Positions 53,645-63,282 of a DNA stretch of 64,000 bases are shown one piece after another. The notes below the pieces were generated by a model. The model saw nothing but the letters and a program-made list of their open reading frames with translations. It was not told the DNA's origin and ran no database searches. Origin of the DNA: Chitinophaga sedimenti (GTDB taxonomy: Bacteria; Bacteroidota; Bacteroidia; Chitinophagales; Chitinophagaceae). The number at the start of each line of letters is the position of its first letter. Position 1 is the stretch's first letter. The stretch is from positions 1,860,001 to 1,924,000 of the forward strand of contig NZ_JAKUKA010000001.1 in the NCBI RefSeq assembly GCF_023156195.1, read 5' to 3'. A program made the translations under genes and the position numbers.

Positions 53645-53660
53645 GTCTTAACTTTAAGAC
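53645..53660. promoter_or_regulatory. GTCTTAA-CT-TTAAGAC palindrome
   Basis: A perfect 7-bp inverted repeat with a 2-base centre right after the P-ATPase stop and 18 bp before the GNAT gene. It could be an operator for the GNAT gene. There is no T-run, so it is not a typical terminator. Confidence 0.4.
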
Positions 53661-53678
53661 AGCAAAATCTACCCCATT

Positions 53679-54887
53679 ATGCCTGCGCAAACAGAACAAC
53701 GCATCGCGGAAAACCATTACGAACTATATGCGCTGCACGCCCTCCTCAACGGCGGTGAAGTGCATGAGAAAGGCGGCTTGCGCTGGATTAACGCGGGCCC
53801 TGCGCACCACGGACAAATCATGTTTCCCACGATGGAAGACGACGCTGCCTCCGCCCTGCTGGACGAAATGATGGAGAGTTACCGCCGGCAGCCTGCGGAT
53901 GGAATCGGTTGCTGGTCGTTATTGCCCGCACCGGAACACCTTGGCGCACGTTTGCTGGCCCGGGGCTTCCAACCCGGCTGGCAACCCTGCTGGATGTCAA
54001 TGGCACTGGACAAAGCCCTCCCAGGGTTCAGTTTTCCCGAGGGGCTTTCTATTGAAGCAGATAACACTACTGATATTGAACCGCTGACCGACCTTCCTTA
54101 TTCCGGCGGCAGTACCAAGATTACACCTGCTCTGATAAAGGCGTATCCGCAAAAAGCGCAACGTTTTCTTGCGAGGATGCATGGGGAGATCGTAGGTCAA
54201 AGTGCCCTGTTCTTCTCCGATGTGGCAGGCATTTATAATGTGGGCGTATTGCAGGCGTTCCGTGGCCGCGGACTTGGTAAAGCGCTAACCGCAGCGGCAT
54301 GCCAGTACGCCCGCGAACAGGGTTACACACTCGCCACGCTCAATGCCTCCGATATGGGACAACCGATTTACGAGCAGATGGGCTTTAAGAAACTAGGTAA
54401 TGGGATGACGTGGTGGATGAACGGAATGCGCGAAGTATCGCCACAGGAATCAGCATTTGCAGAAGCGGTGGCCTGCGGACATCTGGAGCGGCTGGGACAT
54501 TTACCGCATGGCAACCTTGACCAGCCTATCGCCAACGGCATGAGCCTTATCGCGCTGGCGGCCTACTGCCACCAACCCGATGCAGCAGAATGGCTGGTGC
54601 ATCACGGCGCCGCCTATACGGCGCTGGACGCCTGGGACCTGGGCTGGATCGAGCGCGCGGCAGATATGCTTACGCACAACCCGCAGGAAGTAAATCGCCT
54701 TTACGGCGAGTTCCGATATACCTTACTCCACATCGCCGCCCAGCGTAACGACGTAGGGCTCGCGCGGCTGGCCATCCAATTCCACCCCGATCTCACGATC
54801 CGTGACCGCTTCCACGACAGTACCGCGGCTGGCTGGGCAAACTTCTTCAAAAGAAGGGAAATAGCCGGGATTATTACGCAAAGCTGA
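53679..54887 (+). CDS. GNAT acetyltransferase fused to ankyrin-like domain
   Basis: Intact, 402 residues. The middle holds a GNAT domain with acetyl-CoA motif VGVLQAFRGRGLGKALTAAA (about residue 190) and PIYEQMGFKKLGNGMTWWM. The last 140 residues look like ankyrin repeats (IANGMSLIALAAYCHQPDAA, LVHHGAAYTALDAWDLGWIE, RYTLLHIAAQRNDVGLARLA). The N-terminal 120 residues are of unclear fold. The ankyrin part may recruit a protein target. Substrate unknown; the fusion is uncommon. Confidence 0.8.
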   Translation: MPAQTEQRIAENHYELYALHALLNGGEVHEKGGLRWINAGPAHHGQIMFPTMEDDAASALLDEMMESYRRQPADGIGCWSLLPAPEHLGARLLARGFQPGWQPCWMSMALDKALPGFSFPEGLSIEADNTTDIEPLTDLPYSGGSTKITPALIKAYPQKAQRFLARMHGEIVGQSALFFSDVAGIYNVGVLQAFRGRGLGKALTAAACQYAREQGYTLATLNASDMGQPIYEQMGFKKLGNGMTWWMNGMREVSPQESAFAEAVACGHLERLGHLPHGNLDQPIANGMSLIALAAYCHQPDAAEWLVHHGAAYTALDAWDLGWIERAADMLTHNPQEVNRLYGEFRYTLLHIAAQRNDVGLARLAIQFHPDLTIRDRFHDSTAAGWANFFKRREIAGIITQS

Positions 54888-54953
54888 AGTGTGCGACGCA
54901 ACGAATGTTGATGAGCGGAAAGAAAGCTAATAAAATAAGCCGTAAATTCCGCT

Positions 54954-55930
54954 ATGAAACAGTTCCTATTTGCCGCCGGCCTGCTGTTCTGCGCAGTGGC
55001 GGCCTTTGCACAACGCACGTCAATAGAACCCGGCGGCGAATGGCCCGACCAAAACGGCAATCACATACAGGCCCACGGTGGCGGCATTATCAAAATCGGC
55101 AAGAAGTATTACTGGTATGGCGAACAACGGCGCCAGGGACTGGATCGCGCCATGCGTTATGTTAGCTGCTACGAAAGTTCCGACCTCATGAACTGGAAAT
55201 TCCTCGGCGATGCATTGCAACAAACTGATCCCGAAAATCTCGGTCCAAATTGGGTATTGGAGCGACCTAAGGTCTTTTATAATAAGAAGTCGAAACAATA
55301 TGTGATGTATTTTCACCTCGACGATTCAAAATATAAGTTTGCGCGTGTAGGGGTAGCTGTTAGTAAAAACCGCAGGGCCCATTTAAATACGTAAAGAGCT
55401 TTCGCCCGCTGGAAAAGGAAAGCCGCGATATCGGCCAGTTTATCGATGACGATGGCACCCCATACCTGGTGTTTGAAAGTCGCCCTACGCGCGGCTTTTA
55501 CATTGCCGGCTTATCTGCTGATTACATGGACGTAGTAAAAGAAGTGAGCTTTATCCAGTCACCATTGGAAGGTGGCGCCATCGTGCACTACAAAGGCCTG
55601 TATTACGCGATCGGTTCCGCGCTCACCGGCTGGAACCCCAATCCCAACAAATACGCCACTGCCCCGTCCCTCTCCGGCCCCTGGACAGAATTTAAGGATA
55701 TTGCGCCACCAGCGACCAATACATATTCCTCTCAATCCACGATGCTGATAAAAGTGGAAGGCAGCAAAAGCACTACCGTTATCTATATGGGAGATCAGTG
55801 GAAACCACGTACGCAGTGGGATTCGCGTTACCTGTGGATGCCCGTGGAAATAGGCGATGGTAAACTCTGGCTCCCCGAACCTAAGCCCCGGAAGCTGAAC
55901 ATCAAAACCGGCGAGTGGCAAACGCTTTAG
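54954..55930 (+). CDS. GH43-like glycoside hydrolase, galactanase-type (frameshifted)
   Basis: About 326 residues, exported (MKQFLFAAGLLFCAVAAFAQ). Five-bladed propeller with SIEPGGEWPDQNGNHIQAHG and GIIKIGKKYYWYGEQRRQ at the start, ERPKVFYNKKSKQYVMYFHL, and SRDIGQFIDDDGTPYLVFES. The Q-A-H-G start is like the GH43 exo-beta-1,3-galactanases. It should release galactose from arabinogalactan-like chains. The frame breaks near 55378. It overlaps the stop of the convergent small AraC gene by four bases. Confidence 0.83.
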
Positions 55931-56297
55931 CCCAGCGACTTCCGGAATACTGATGGCGTTACGCCCGCATGCGCCTTAAAGAATTTTGTGAAGTTAGAGG
56001 TGTCAAAAGTAAGCTGCCGCGCAATGTCCGCAATCGTGCGCGTTTGATCGGCCAGCATACGGCGGGCCTCGGCTATTACTTTCGTTTCAAAATAGTAGCA
56101 GGGGCTGTTGCCGGTGAAGAGACGAATGGTATTACTCAGGTGCACCGGGTGAATGAACAGCTTTTGGGCCAGGTCCTTCACATGCATCATCTCATCCGCG
56201 CGGCCGGCCACGATATCGTCTACATGCTCATTCACGGCAGCAATGTAGGCCTCCGTGATTTCCTGCTGGCGGCTCAGATATTTTTAGGCAGTTTCAT
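55927..56297 (-). CDS. Small AraC-type HTH regulator (frameshifted near start)
   Basis: About 124 residues, a stand-alone AraC DNA-binding domain without a sensor. ATG at 56297 gives MKLPKNIL and, after one base near 56274, SRQQEITEAYIAAVNEHVDD. HTH units are MMHVKDLAQKLFIHPVHLSN and TIADIARQLTFDTSNFTKFF with FKAHAGVTPSVFRKSLG. It resembles small AraC-like proteins of Chitinophagaceae that control nearby genes. It lies convergent to the GH43-like gene. Confidence 0.8.
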
Positions 56298-56315
56298 CGG
56301 GATTAAAATTAAGGA

Positions 56316-56352
56316 AAACGGCGGTATATACAGTTGGTATGTACCGCCGTTT
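56316..56352 (-). terminator. Hairpin after the tail-like gene
   Basis: AAACGGCGGTA and TACCGCCGTTT pair perfectly over 11 bp around a 15-base loop. It lies just beyond the stop of the minus-strand tail-like gene and before the small AraC gene. Confidence 0.7.
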
Positions 56353-56358
56353 GTGCTA

Positions 56359-57309
56359 TTACTTAAACTTTAACCGCTTATTCTCCTCCTCCAGTTGCTG
56401 AACGCGCTTATTCATGTCGATCATATGCAGCGTGAGCTCCTCTATCTTCTGCAGCAGTTTTTTATTCATTTCTCCAAGGTCGATACCATCTACTTTAACT
56501 TCAGCAGCAGCAGGAATATCCGGCAGGTGTCGGTTATGTTTGATGTACTGCTCTACATCCTGAAGATTAGTCAAAACATAAGCAGTGTCAAACACATGAT
56601 CAGCCCATGTTTCCTGCGACACTTTTATCTTGCGGGCGCCTATACTGCCATCTACGGCCAATTTATGAGTACCTGTGGTGAGCGTGCCAATGCCCACATT
56701 ACCTTTCAGATAATTGGTACCAAGGCCGAGAAAATAGGCATTACCGGCATTCGTCATCCCGTCCTTATTGACGTCTGCAGGCGGCTGCGTCCTGTAAGTC
56801 AATGGCCCGATCGCACTATTGTTAGGGACCACTACCGGCAAAGCATTCTGTACGCCGTCGTAAACCAACGGTTCCGGATCGGCATTCGCCTGAAAGTAAT
56901 ATGTAGTGTTTCCTCTAAGCCATATAGCTATCCGGTAAGAGCCGTTATCCAATGAAATATCCTCCCAGCCTGCAATCATCAGACGTGTACCAGTATAAGG
57001 CACATGTTGCCTGGCGAAGCCGTCTATGAAAGCCGCGCCATTCCCCCAGTTACTTACATGAAATTTGAACTCGGAAATGAGACTACCGTGCCAGTCTCCG
57101 TTGAGATGTACATTAGAACGACCTATTTTAAGTTCGGTGGCTACGTTGTAGAACCAAGCCGCATCACGGAATGTGACTGGATAGAATTTATCTTCATCTC
57201 CCTGGACTGTAAACGAGCCGACGATCTGTGCAGAGACGCTCAAGCGGGTAAACAGGCATAACATAAATGCAAAAGCAATACGCAGTGTTCGCGCATAAAT
57301 TAATTTCAT
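56359..57309 (-). CDS. Secreted tail-fibre-like protein with C-terminal coiled coil
   Basis: Intact, 316 residues with a signal (LRIAFAFMLCLFTRLSVSAQ). A beta-rich middle (WHGSLISEFKFHVSNWGNGA, IAIWLRGNTTYYFQANADPE) leads to the frequent Bacteroidota tail: GNVGIGTLTTGTHKLAVDGS, IKHNRHLPDIPAAAEVKVDG, IDLGEMNKKLLQKIEELTLH. The tail ends in a coiled coil (MNKRVQQLEEENKRLKFK). Such proteins are abundant, probably cell-surface, and may trimerise. No phage genes are nearby. Function not known. The GIGTLTTGTHKLAVDG stretch is shared by hundreds of such proteins as I know them. Confidence 0.85.
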   Translation of the reverse strand: MKLIYARTLRIAFAFMLCLFTRLSVSAQIVGSFTVQGDEDKFYPVTFRDAAWFYNVATELKIGRSNVHLNGDWHGSLISEFKFHVSNWGNGAAFIDGFARQHVPYTGTRLMIAGWEDISLDNGSYRIAIWLRGNTTYYFQANADPEPLVYDGVQNALPVVVPNNSAIGPLTYRTQPPADVNKDGMTNAGNAYFLGLGTNYLKGNVGIGTLTTGTHKLAVDGSIGARKIKVSQETWADHVFDTAYVLTNLQDVEQYIKHNRHLPDIPAAAEVKVDGIDLGEMNKKLLQKIEELTLHMIDMNKRVQQLEEENKRLKFK

Positions 57310-57405
57310 CGGTATGATATTTAGTTATTGGGTATAATGATCTCGGGTCAACCTTTTATATGGTATAGGGATCAATTATTATCAAACTAAAAGTAGGAAA
57401 TTTTT

Positions 57406-58176
57406 CTACTGATCAAACGGCGTATTTTTCCACATCGTCCGTACCGGCTGATCCTTCCGCCACACGCGCTGGAAATAAACCGACTGGTCTTTGATATACT
57501 TGTAATACTCGTATTCAGAAGGGAAAGAAAGCAACATCGTATAGGTGGGCCTGAAATGCACCATGAAAGAATCCAGCTCCGGCGACTTCATCCCGGTAAG
57601 CCGTTCTACCAGCCCTTTATTAAAGCGGTAGTCCACGTACTTATCGCGCTCTTCCCGTTCCAGGAAACGGCGGAAGGCTTCCATACGTTTCATCTTTTTA
57701 ATGCTGAAGAGCAGGTCGAGGTTCACCCCCACACCATTGGGGCCGGAGGCGCTGGTCAGCCATTCCGGATCGTATTCAAAAACTTTACGGTATTCATTGC
57801 GGAAGGCAAGTGAATCCCGGCGATAGCTTTTCTTTTGCACCTCGAACGTCGGCAGCACGTGCATATCAATATGCAGGCTTACGTCAAAATTGCGCCGGTA
57901 GTTGATATCCTTCACGGCAAATTTGGGAGTGGCCTTTCCCTGGTAGGTGAAACTAAGGGAGTCTTCTGTAGACAGGCGGATATTATAACGTCCGGCCGAA
58001 TCGGTCACAACACCACCGCCCGAAGCGTTTCGTACGCTTACGCCAGCTATGCCCGCGCGACCTGTCCGCTCGTACACCGTACCTTGTATCTGCACCTGCT
58101 GAGCCACTACGGCCAATCTGCACAGTAAAAACACGGTTAACAATACCGCTACCTGAAGAATTCTGGAAACACCCAT
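57406..58176 (-). CDS. Exported protein with CarboxypepD-regulatory-like domain
   Basis: Intact, 256 residues. The start at 58176 gives a signal peptide (MGVSRILQVAVLLTVFLLCR). A carboxypeptidase-regulatory-like beta sandwich follows (VQIQGTVYERTGRAGIAGVS, TDSAGRYNIRLSTEDSLSFT), then a charged domain with FEYDPEWLTSASGPNGVGVN and FRRFLEREERDKYVDYRFNK. The second part is common in Chitinophaga-type exported proteins but I know no function. It is followed by the tail-like gene and preceded by the iron alcohol dehydrogenase on the same strand. Confidence 0.75.
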   Translation of the reverse strand: MGVSRILQVAVLLTVFLLCRLAVVAQQVQIQGTVYERTGRAGIAGVSVRNASGGGVVTDSAGRYNIRLSTEDSLSFTYQGKATPKFAVKDINYRRNFDVSLHIDMHVLPTFEVQKKSYRRDSLAFRNEYRKVFEYDPEWLTSASGPNGVGVNLDLLFSIKKMKRMEAFRRFLEREERDKYVDYRFNKGLVERLTGMKSPELDSFMVHFRPTYTMLLSFPSEYEYYKYIKDQSVYFQRVWRKDQPVRTMWKNTPFDQ

Positions 58177-58239
58177 TTCGTCACAATCTAACACAGGGCG
58201 CAAACATAAGCAAGCCACCCCCAAATATTAACAAATTCT

Positions 58240-59396
58240 TTAGTAGCTCATTTCCACGATTTTCGCCACATCTGCCGGCGCTAAATTGCGATGCTCGCCT
58301 AATCCCATCCAGCCCCTTTCAGTGAAACGCGCCGCAATTGTTTCGGCCGTACCTGCATAGTCACCAGTGTATTCAGACAACCGTGTCGCGATGTGCAACG
58401 AATGGAAGAACGCCTCTGTTTTGTCGATCGCGGCCAATGCTACAGTTTCATCATCGTCGCCGGTAATGTTCCATATTCTCCTGCCATATTGTGCGAGTTT
58501 CTCTTTTTTAGCAGCAAGGTTATAACGGTAATGGCTGGGCGCAATTACGGCCAATGTACGCGCATGGTCAATGCCATACAGGGCCGTCAGCTCATGCCCC
58601 ATCATGTGTACGGCCCAGTCGCCCGGAACACCTTTCTGGATAAGACCATTAAGCGCCATGGTACAGCACCACATAAAGTTGCCGGCCGCTTCATAATCCG
58701 CCGGATCGGCCATTACGCGCGGTGCAATTTCTACAAGTGTCTGCATGATGCTTTCTGCGAAACGGTCCTGCAGGTAAAAGCCCACGGGATAAGTCATGTA
58801 CTGCTCCAGCACGTGGGTGTACGCGTCGGTGATACCGTTTGCGATCTGGCGCTGCGGCACAGAGGCCACCACCTGCGGGTCCAGTATGGAGAACACTGGG
58901 AACAGGCCAGGGCCGCCCATAGACAACTTCTCTTTTGTTTCACGACGGGAAATCACGGAACCGGAATTCATTTCAGAACCGGTGGCCGGTAAGGTAAGCC
59001 GTACCGAACGGCAGCCCTTTTTCGCTGCGGAGGCGCTTGGACAGGATGTCCCATGGCTCACCGCCTTCGTATAGTGCGGCTGCGGCGAGAAATTTCACGC
59101 CGTCGATCACAGAGCCGCCACCAACGGCCAGCATATAAGTAATTTTTCCTTTTTGATGACCTGCAATGCCTCCAGCAATACTTCATATTCCGGGTTAGCC
59201 GGAATACCGTTGAATTCGAGCACATCAAAGTCTTTAAGCGCCGCCTTCACCTGCTCGTACACCCCATTCTTCTTGATGCTGCCACCGCCGTAGAGCATCA
59301 ACACCCGGCATCTGCCGGTATTTCACCGGATAAAGCCGCAATCTGTCCCTTTCCGAAAAGAATCTTTGTCGGATTCCATAAATTAAAATTCTGCAT
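58240..59396 (-). CDS. Iron-containing alcohol dehydrogenase, YqhD/butanol type (frameshifted)
   Basis: About 387 residues, cytoplasmic, NADPH-dependent. Start at 59396 (MQNFNLWNPTKILFGKGQIA). Cofactor and metal sites: MLYGGGSIKKNGVYEQVKAA, the GGGSVID region, LPATGSEMNSGSVISR, and the metal ligands in ILDPQVVASVPQRQIANGIT, DAYTHVLEQYM, HMMGHELTALYGIDHARTLA. It reduces aldehydes of various kinds. Frames break near 59309, 59140 and 59000. It follows the MFS transporter with a 45-bp gap on the same strand, so it may share the sialic-acid transcript. Confidence 0.9.
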
Positions 59397-59441
59397 GGCT
59401 ATTACGTTTTAATTCGTAACAGCAAATGTAGGGCATTTGAC

Positions 59442-60669
59442 TTATGTAAGGCAATCTGTCGTTTTCGGTCGCAGGAACACCAATAACATGCACACTGCGG
59501 CCAGTATCACTACAGACATCAGCGCAAAATCGCGCCCCAGGTGACCTGCGTCGGTCGATTTTCCCAGCAGGTCCGTAATAATCGCCCCGCTGAACACGCC
59601 GCCCATATTCATCAGCCCATAGGCCGTAGCGCGGTGACGGGGCGCTACAAACTGGCATAGGATCGGCATATTGTTCGCATCAAACATCCCGAAGCCAAAC
59701 CCAAAACAGAAGGCCGACGCCACGAGGTAGGCCGTTGAATGGCCGATCCCCAACAGGAATAAAGCAGGCACCGTCAGCGAAAGTCCGATGGCACTGGTAT
59801 ACACGCGTCCTTTTACATTACGCTGCACCCACCGGTCCGACATAATTCCACCGGTGATAACGCCTATAAATGAGGATACTGCAATCGTGATTGTCGCAAT
59901 CGGGCCGGCCTCGCTCATGGGCACGTCCGGGCTGCCTGAAAACAGCGTGGGCAGCCAGTTCTTGATGGCCCATCCCGGTATGCTCGGGATAGAGAAGTAT
60001 AGCCAGATAATCCAGAACGGCAACAACGTCACCAGTGCGCGAAAGCCTTTGAACATTGGCTGTTTATCTTCCAGCGCCGGCGATGCCGAACGTTGTTCCT
60101 TTAAAAACACCATCAGCAGCGCGGCATATGCTACGCCAATAATGCCAAACCAGTGAAAGGTTGACTGCCACGAGTAGGCCGCCGCAATGGTAGCGCCAAA
60201 GCCGCCCAGCGCCTGGCCCATGTAAAGGCCCGTCATATGTATGCCCACGGCCAGGGGAGCGGGTACGTGGCGAATGATAATCCGCAATGAGTGATAATGC
60301 CGCCGGAATGTACAAAGCCTCGCTCACACCCATGATGGCGCGCAGCCAGTACAATTCATTAAAGCCGTTTGCATAGCCCATCAGCAGCGTTACCGCCGAC
60401 CAAACGAACAAACTCCCTACGATCAGCCATTTACGGTTTACCCGGTCGGCAACCATGCCGGATACGGGCGACATCAACCCGTAAATCCACAGGAAAATCG
60501 CCATCAGGCGCCCGAAATTCGTAGCGCTCTCCAACTCCTGTATATCTGCCTGGATGGAAGGCCGCATCGTCGAAAGCATCTGCCTGTCAAGGTAATTGAG
60601 CAGTGCAACGCCCCATAACATGGCCACTACCAGCCAGGGATAATATTTCGAATTTTTCATCTTATCCAA
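59442..60669 (-). CDS. MFS transporter, likely sialic-acid or organic-anion symporter (frameshifted)
   Basis: About 409 residues, 12 helices expected. The first helices read YPWLVVAMLWGVALLNYLDR, RLMAIFLWIYGLMSPVSGMV, ADRVNRKWLIVGSLFVWSAV; the A motif ADRVNRKW is typical of the anion:cation symporter branch of MFS. The frame breaks near 60262; one base links SPRTRSLAVGIHMTGLYMGQ. It lies 7 bp after the mutarotase stop and is part of the sialic-acid operon, so sialic acid (or its mutarotated form) is a likely cargo. Confidence 0.9.
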
Positions 60670-60676
60670 TATACCA

Positions 60677-61759
60677 TTAATGTTGATAGGTTGCCGTCAG
60701 CACATTCGGCGTACGGGTACCAGGGCGTACTTCACCACCCGGGAAGACAAGCACACCGTTCCACAGCGCAAAAGCGGTGGTTACCGGCGACCAGATGCTA
60801 TTATTAGGATGCTTAACAGCATCGATTTCTTTTCGGGTAAAGATGGTAGCAGCTTTCGACCACGCTCCTGTTGCTGTATCAAACGCCAGTACAGCAGCTG
60901 AAAAACCCGGATGCTTTTCTTTCAGCACCGCGGCGCTGTCCGCATCTTCTCCATCGTCGCCGCCAAATACGTGCAGTGTTTCACCGTTGCTCCAGGCCGG
61001 AGATGGGGCCGCTACAGTAGCTGCAGGTAACGGGGCTATAGCATGCCAGCCCGTTGTGGGATTGTACCGGTAAGCATCTTTCAGATAACTCCTTTTACCC
61101 TCCTGCAATTGTGCACCGCTGAAGAGATAAAAATCCCTGCCCAGGGCGCCGGCCACACTTAACATCCGTGAAGGCCCCGGCCATGCAGGCAGTTGCTCCC
61201 ACGCATCCGGTTTACGCAGATCAAGCTTATAAAAATCATGACTGCTTTCCTGATCATCTGCGCGATGTAATCCACCGGCTACATAAATACAGCTGTCCAC
61301 CATCGCACCGCAAGTGTTAGCCAACGTTGCAGGCAACGACGGCAAGGTGTCAACAGACAATACCCCCTCTGCCCACTTCAGGCGGAATACATCGCTGTAA
61401 TGCCCATCCGCATTGCTCCCACCGATGCAGATCAATCCCGCTGCGGTAGATACGGACACTCCGTAGCCTAATGGCCGCGGTAATTGACCCGCTTCTTTCC
61501 ACTGCCCGTCCGGCCGATCCAGTACAAATACTTTATCGTACCAGGTTTTCTTTCCGCCGTTCCAGGGCGTACCACCATTCGGAAAATTAGCGCCCCCAGC
61601 TACCAGCAGGGCATTGCCCGCCACCCCGGCAAAGGAACCGGCAAAACCGGTACTATCGGGGATGGCAGGCAATGTATTCCACTCAAACCTGGTACGGGCG
61701 CCAGGTACGCAACTTTGTATCATACCACTCATCAGTAATATATAAAGCAGTCGCTTCAT
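60677..61759 (-). CDS. nanM: Sialate mutarotase-like kelch protein (NanM family)
   Basis: Intact, 360 residues. Lipobox signal (MKRLLYILLMSGMIQSC) and six kelch repeats: GVAGNALLVAGGANFPNGGT, VSTAAGLICIGGSNADGHYS, VDSCIYVAGGLHRADDQESS, GRDFYLFSGAQLQEGKRSYL, NGETLHVFGGDDGEDADSAA, NGVLVFPGGEVRPGTRTPNV. In E. coli NanM converts alpha to beta sialic acid in the periplasm. Here it sits 2 bp after a PKD/LamG gene and upstream of an MFS gene, with the lyase first, which supports the same role. Confidence 0.87.
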   Translation of the reverse strand: MKRLLYILLMSGMIQSCVPGARTRFEWNTLPAIPDSTGFAGSFAGVAGNALLVAGGANFPNGGTPWNGGKKTWYDKVFVLDRPDGQWKEAGQLPRPLGYGVSVSTAAGLICIGGSNADGHYSDVFRLKWAEGVLSVDTLPSLPATLANTCGAMVDSCIYVAGGLHRADDQESSHDFYKLDLRKPDAWEQLPAWPGPSRMLSVAGALGRDFYLFSGAQLQEGKRSYLKDAYRYNPTTGWHAIAPLPAATVAAPSPAWSNGETLHVFGGDDGEDADSAAVLKEKHPGFSAAVLAFDTATGAWSKAATIFTRKEIDAVKHPNNSIWSPVTTAFALWNGVLVFPGGEVRPGTRTPNVLTATYQH

Positions 61760-61761
61760 GT

Positions 61762-63272
61762 CTATAAGTTAAACAAAGCCAGGATTTCCGCTTCCGTCAA
61801 TGCTTTTCGATATACCAGCACATCATCGATGTTACCGGAGAAGAAATTCGAATTGGACGTAGCGCCTTCCTGGAAGCCTATTTTAAAATCCTGGTCATTG
61901 GATACAACCTTCAACCCCGTGGCCGTGGTGGATCCGCGCTTCGTACCATCGATATACACCGAGGTTACCAGCCCCTCACGCACACACACCACATGGTGCC
62001 AGCCGCCATCAGACAGTTTGCCGGTAGCGCTGCCCAGGTTTACAAACGCGGAACCGGTGCCGTCTTCCACATCAAAACGAGTGACCCGGTCGGTCGCGTT
62101 ATCACCAATCCTGATCCAGGTCTGGTTATCATTCGTGCCGTTTTTACCAGACTCCTGCCAGATCATCATCCTGGAGGCAACGGCGGTTTTCACCCAGCAG
62201 GCCACCGTATAGTTACCCGCGCCGAAATTCATCGCAGCGTTATTCGCTGCAATCAAACCGGATGCACCGTTAAAGGAAGATGTGTTTCCAGTAAAGCCCA
62301 GGCGATCAGCCTCTCCGAAAGTTATGCCGCCGCCTACCGTGCTCGTCGCAATCGCATTCGGCCCAACATCAGTGATGCCGCCGTTAAAAGGGAAGAACGC
62401 GGCCAGTTCCGCCGCAGGCACGACCAACAGGTATCCATCTTTTACTTTTACAGATGAATTAAATGGATTCAACACCTTCAACGTCACTTTGTAACGGCCA
62501 ACCGTATTGAGCTTCACGGTCGGGTTTCGTTCCGTAGAGGCATGAGTTTCCGGACCGGTGATGCTCCATTCCCATCCCGTTACATTGCCTACAGACAAAT
62601 CTTTCAGGCTGATGCTGCCGCCCGCGTACGTAGCTCCCTGCACTGCCCCAAAATCCGCACTGATGGCGGCCGCATCGAGGATACGCACGAAATTGGTTTT
62701 GGTCACTTTGTCGGAATACTGCGGGTTGGAAGCAGTCAGCGTAACATTGTAATACCCGGTGTCCGTGAACTTCAGCGAAGGATGCTGTAACGTAGACTTA
62801 ATCGTAGCCCCCCACTCACCGGCACAAATTCCCACTCCCAGCTTTTCGGTTTACCCGTACTGGTATCGCGGAACGCGACAGTTTCATTCGTAAAGTAAAC
62901 GTCCGCCTTCTTCGAAAAATTCGCTTTTACGCGATTGTAATCGACTTTGATGTATTCGGTTTTAGTCAGCGTTTCGCTGTTAAATTTATTGGAGATTTCT
63001 AACGTTACGGAATACACGCCAGGCGTGTCATAACGAACGGTGGGACTGGATAACGCAGACGTGGCCAGCGACCCGCCGTTGAATGTCCACTTCCATTTGG
63101 TGACGTACCCGGCAGAAAAGTCTTTAAACCGGATACTGTCGCCGGCACTGATTTCCGTTCTGTCTCCTTCGAACACCACTTCTTTGATAGCAGCATCTGC
63201 GGAAGGCGCGTCCTCTTTATTGCACGCGAGAAAAGCCAGCAGGGATAAACCGAGGTAAAAGCATTTTTTCAT
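61762..63272 (-). CDS. PKD and LamG domain lipoprotein (frameshifted)
   Basis: About 504 residues. Lipobox signal (MKKCFYLGLSLLAFLAC), then three PKD-type repeats (SIRFKDFSAGYVTKWKWTFN, SPTVRYDTPGVYSVTLEISN, and SISLKDLSVGNVTGWEWSIT) and a C-terminal LamG/concanavalin-like domain (SSFNGASGLIAANNAAMNFG, NYTVACWVKTAVASRMMIWQ, KVVSNDQDFKIGFQ). LamG domains bind glycans, so it may capture sialylated chains on the cell surface. The frame breaks near 62815. It lies between nanA (10 bp gap) and nanM (2 bp gap). Confidence 0.85.
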
Positions 63273-63282
63273 GGTATTGAAT

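Noticed and set aside
53629..53660. Rho-independent terminator after the P-ATPase
   Set aside because: The palindrome has a 2-base centre and no T-run, so it would not fold as a usual terminator; listed instead as a possible operator.
56359..57309. Phage tail fibre gene, hint of a prophage
   Set aside because: The C-terminal tail is shared by many chromosomal Bacteroidota proteins, and no head, portal, terminase or integrase gene is in the window.
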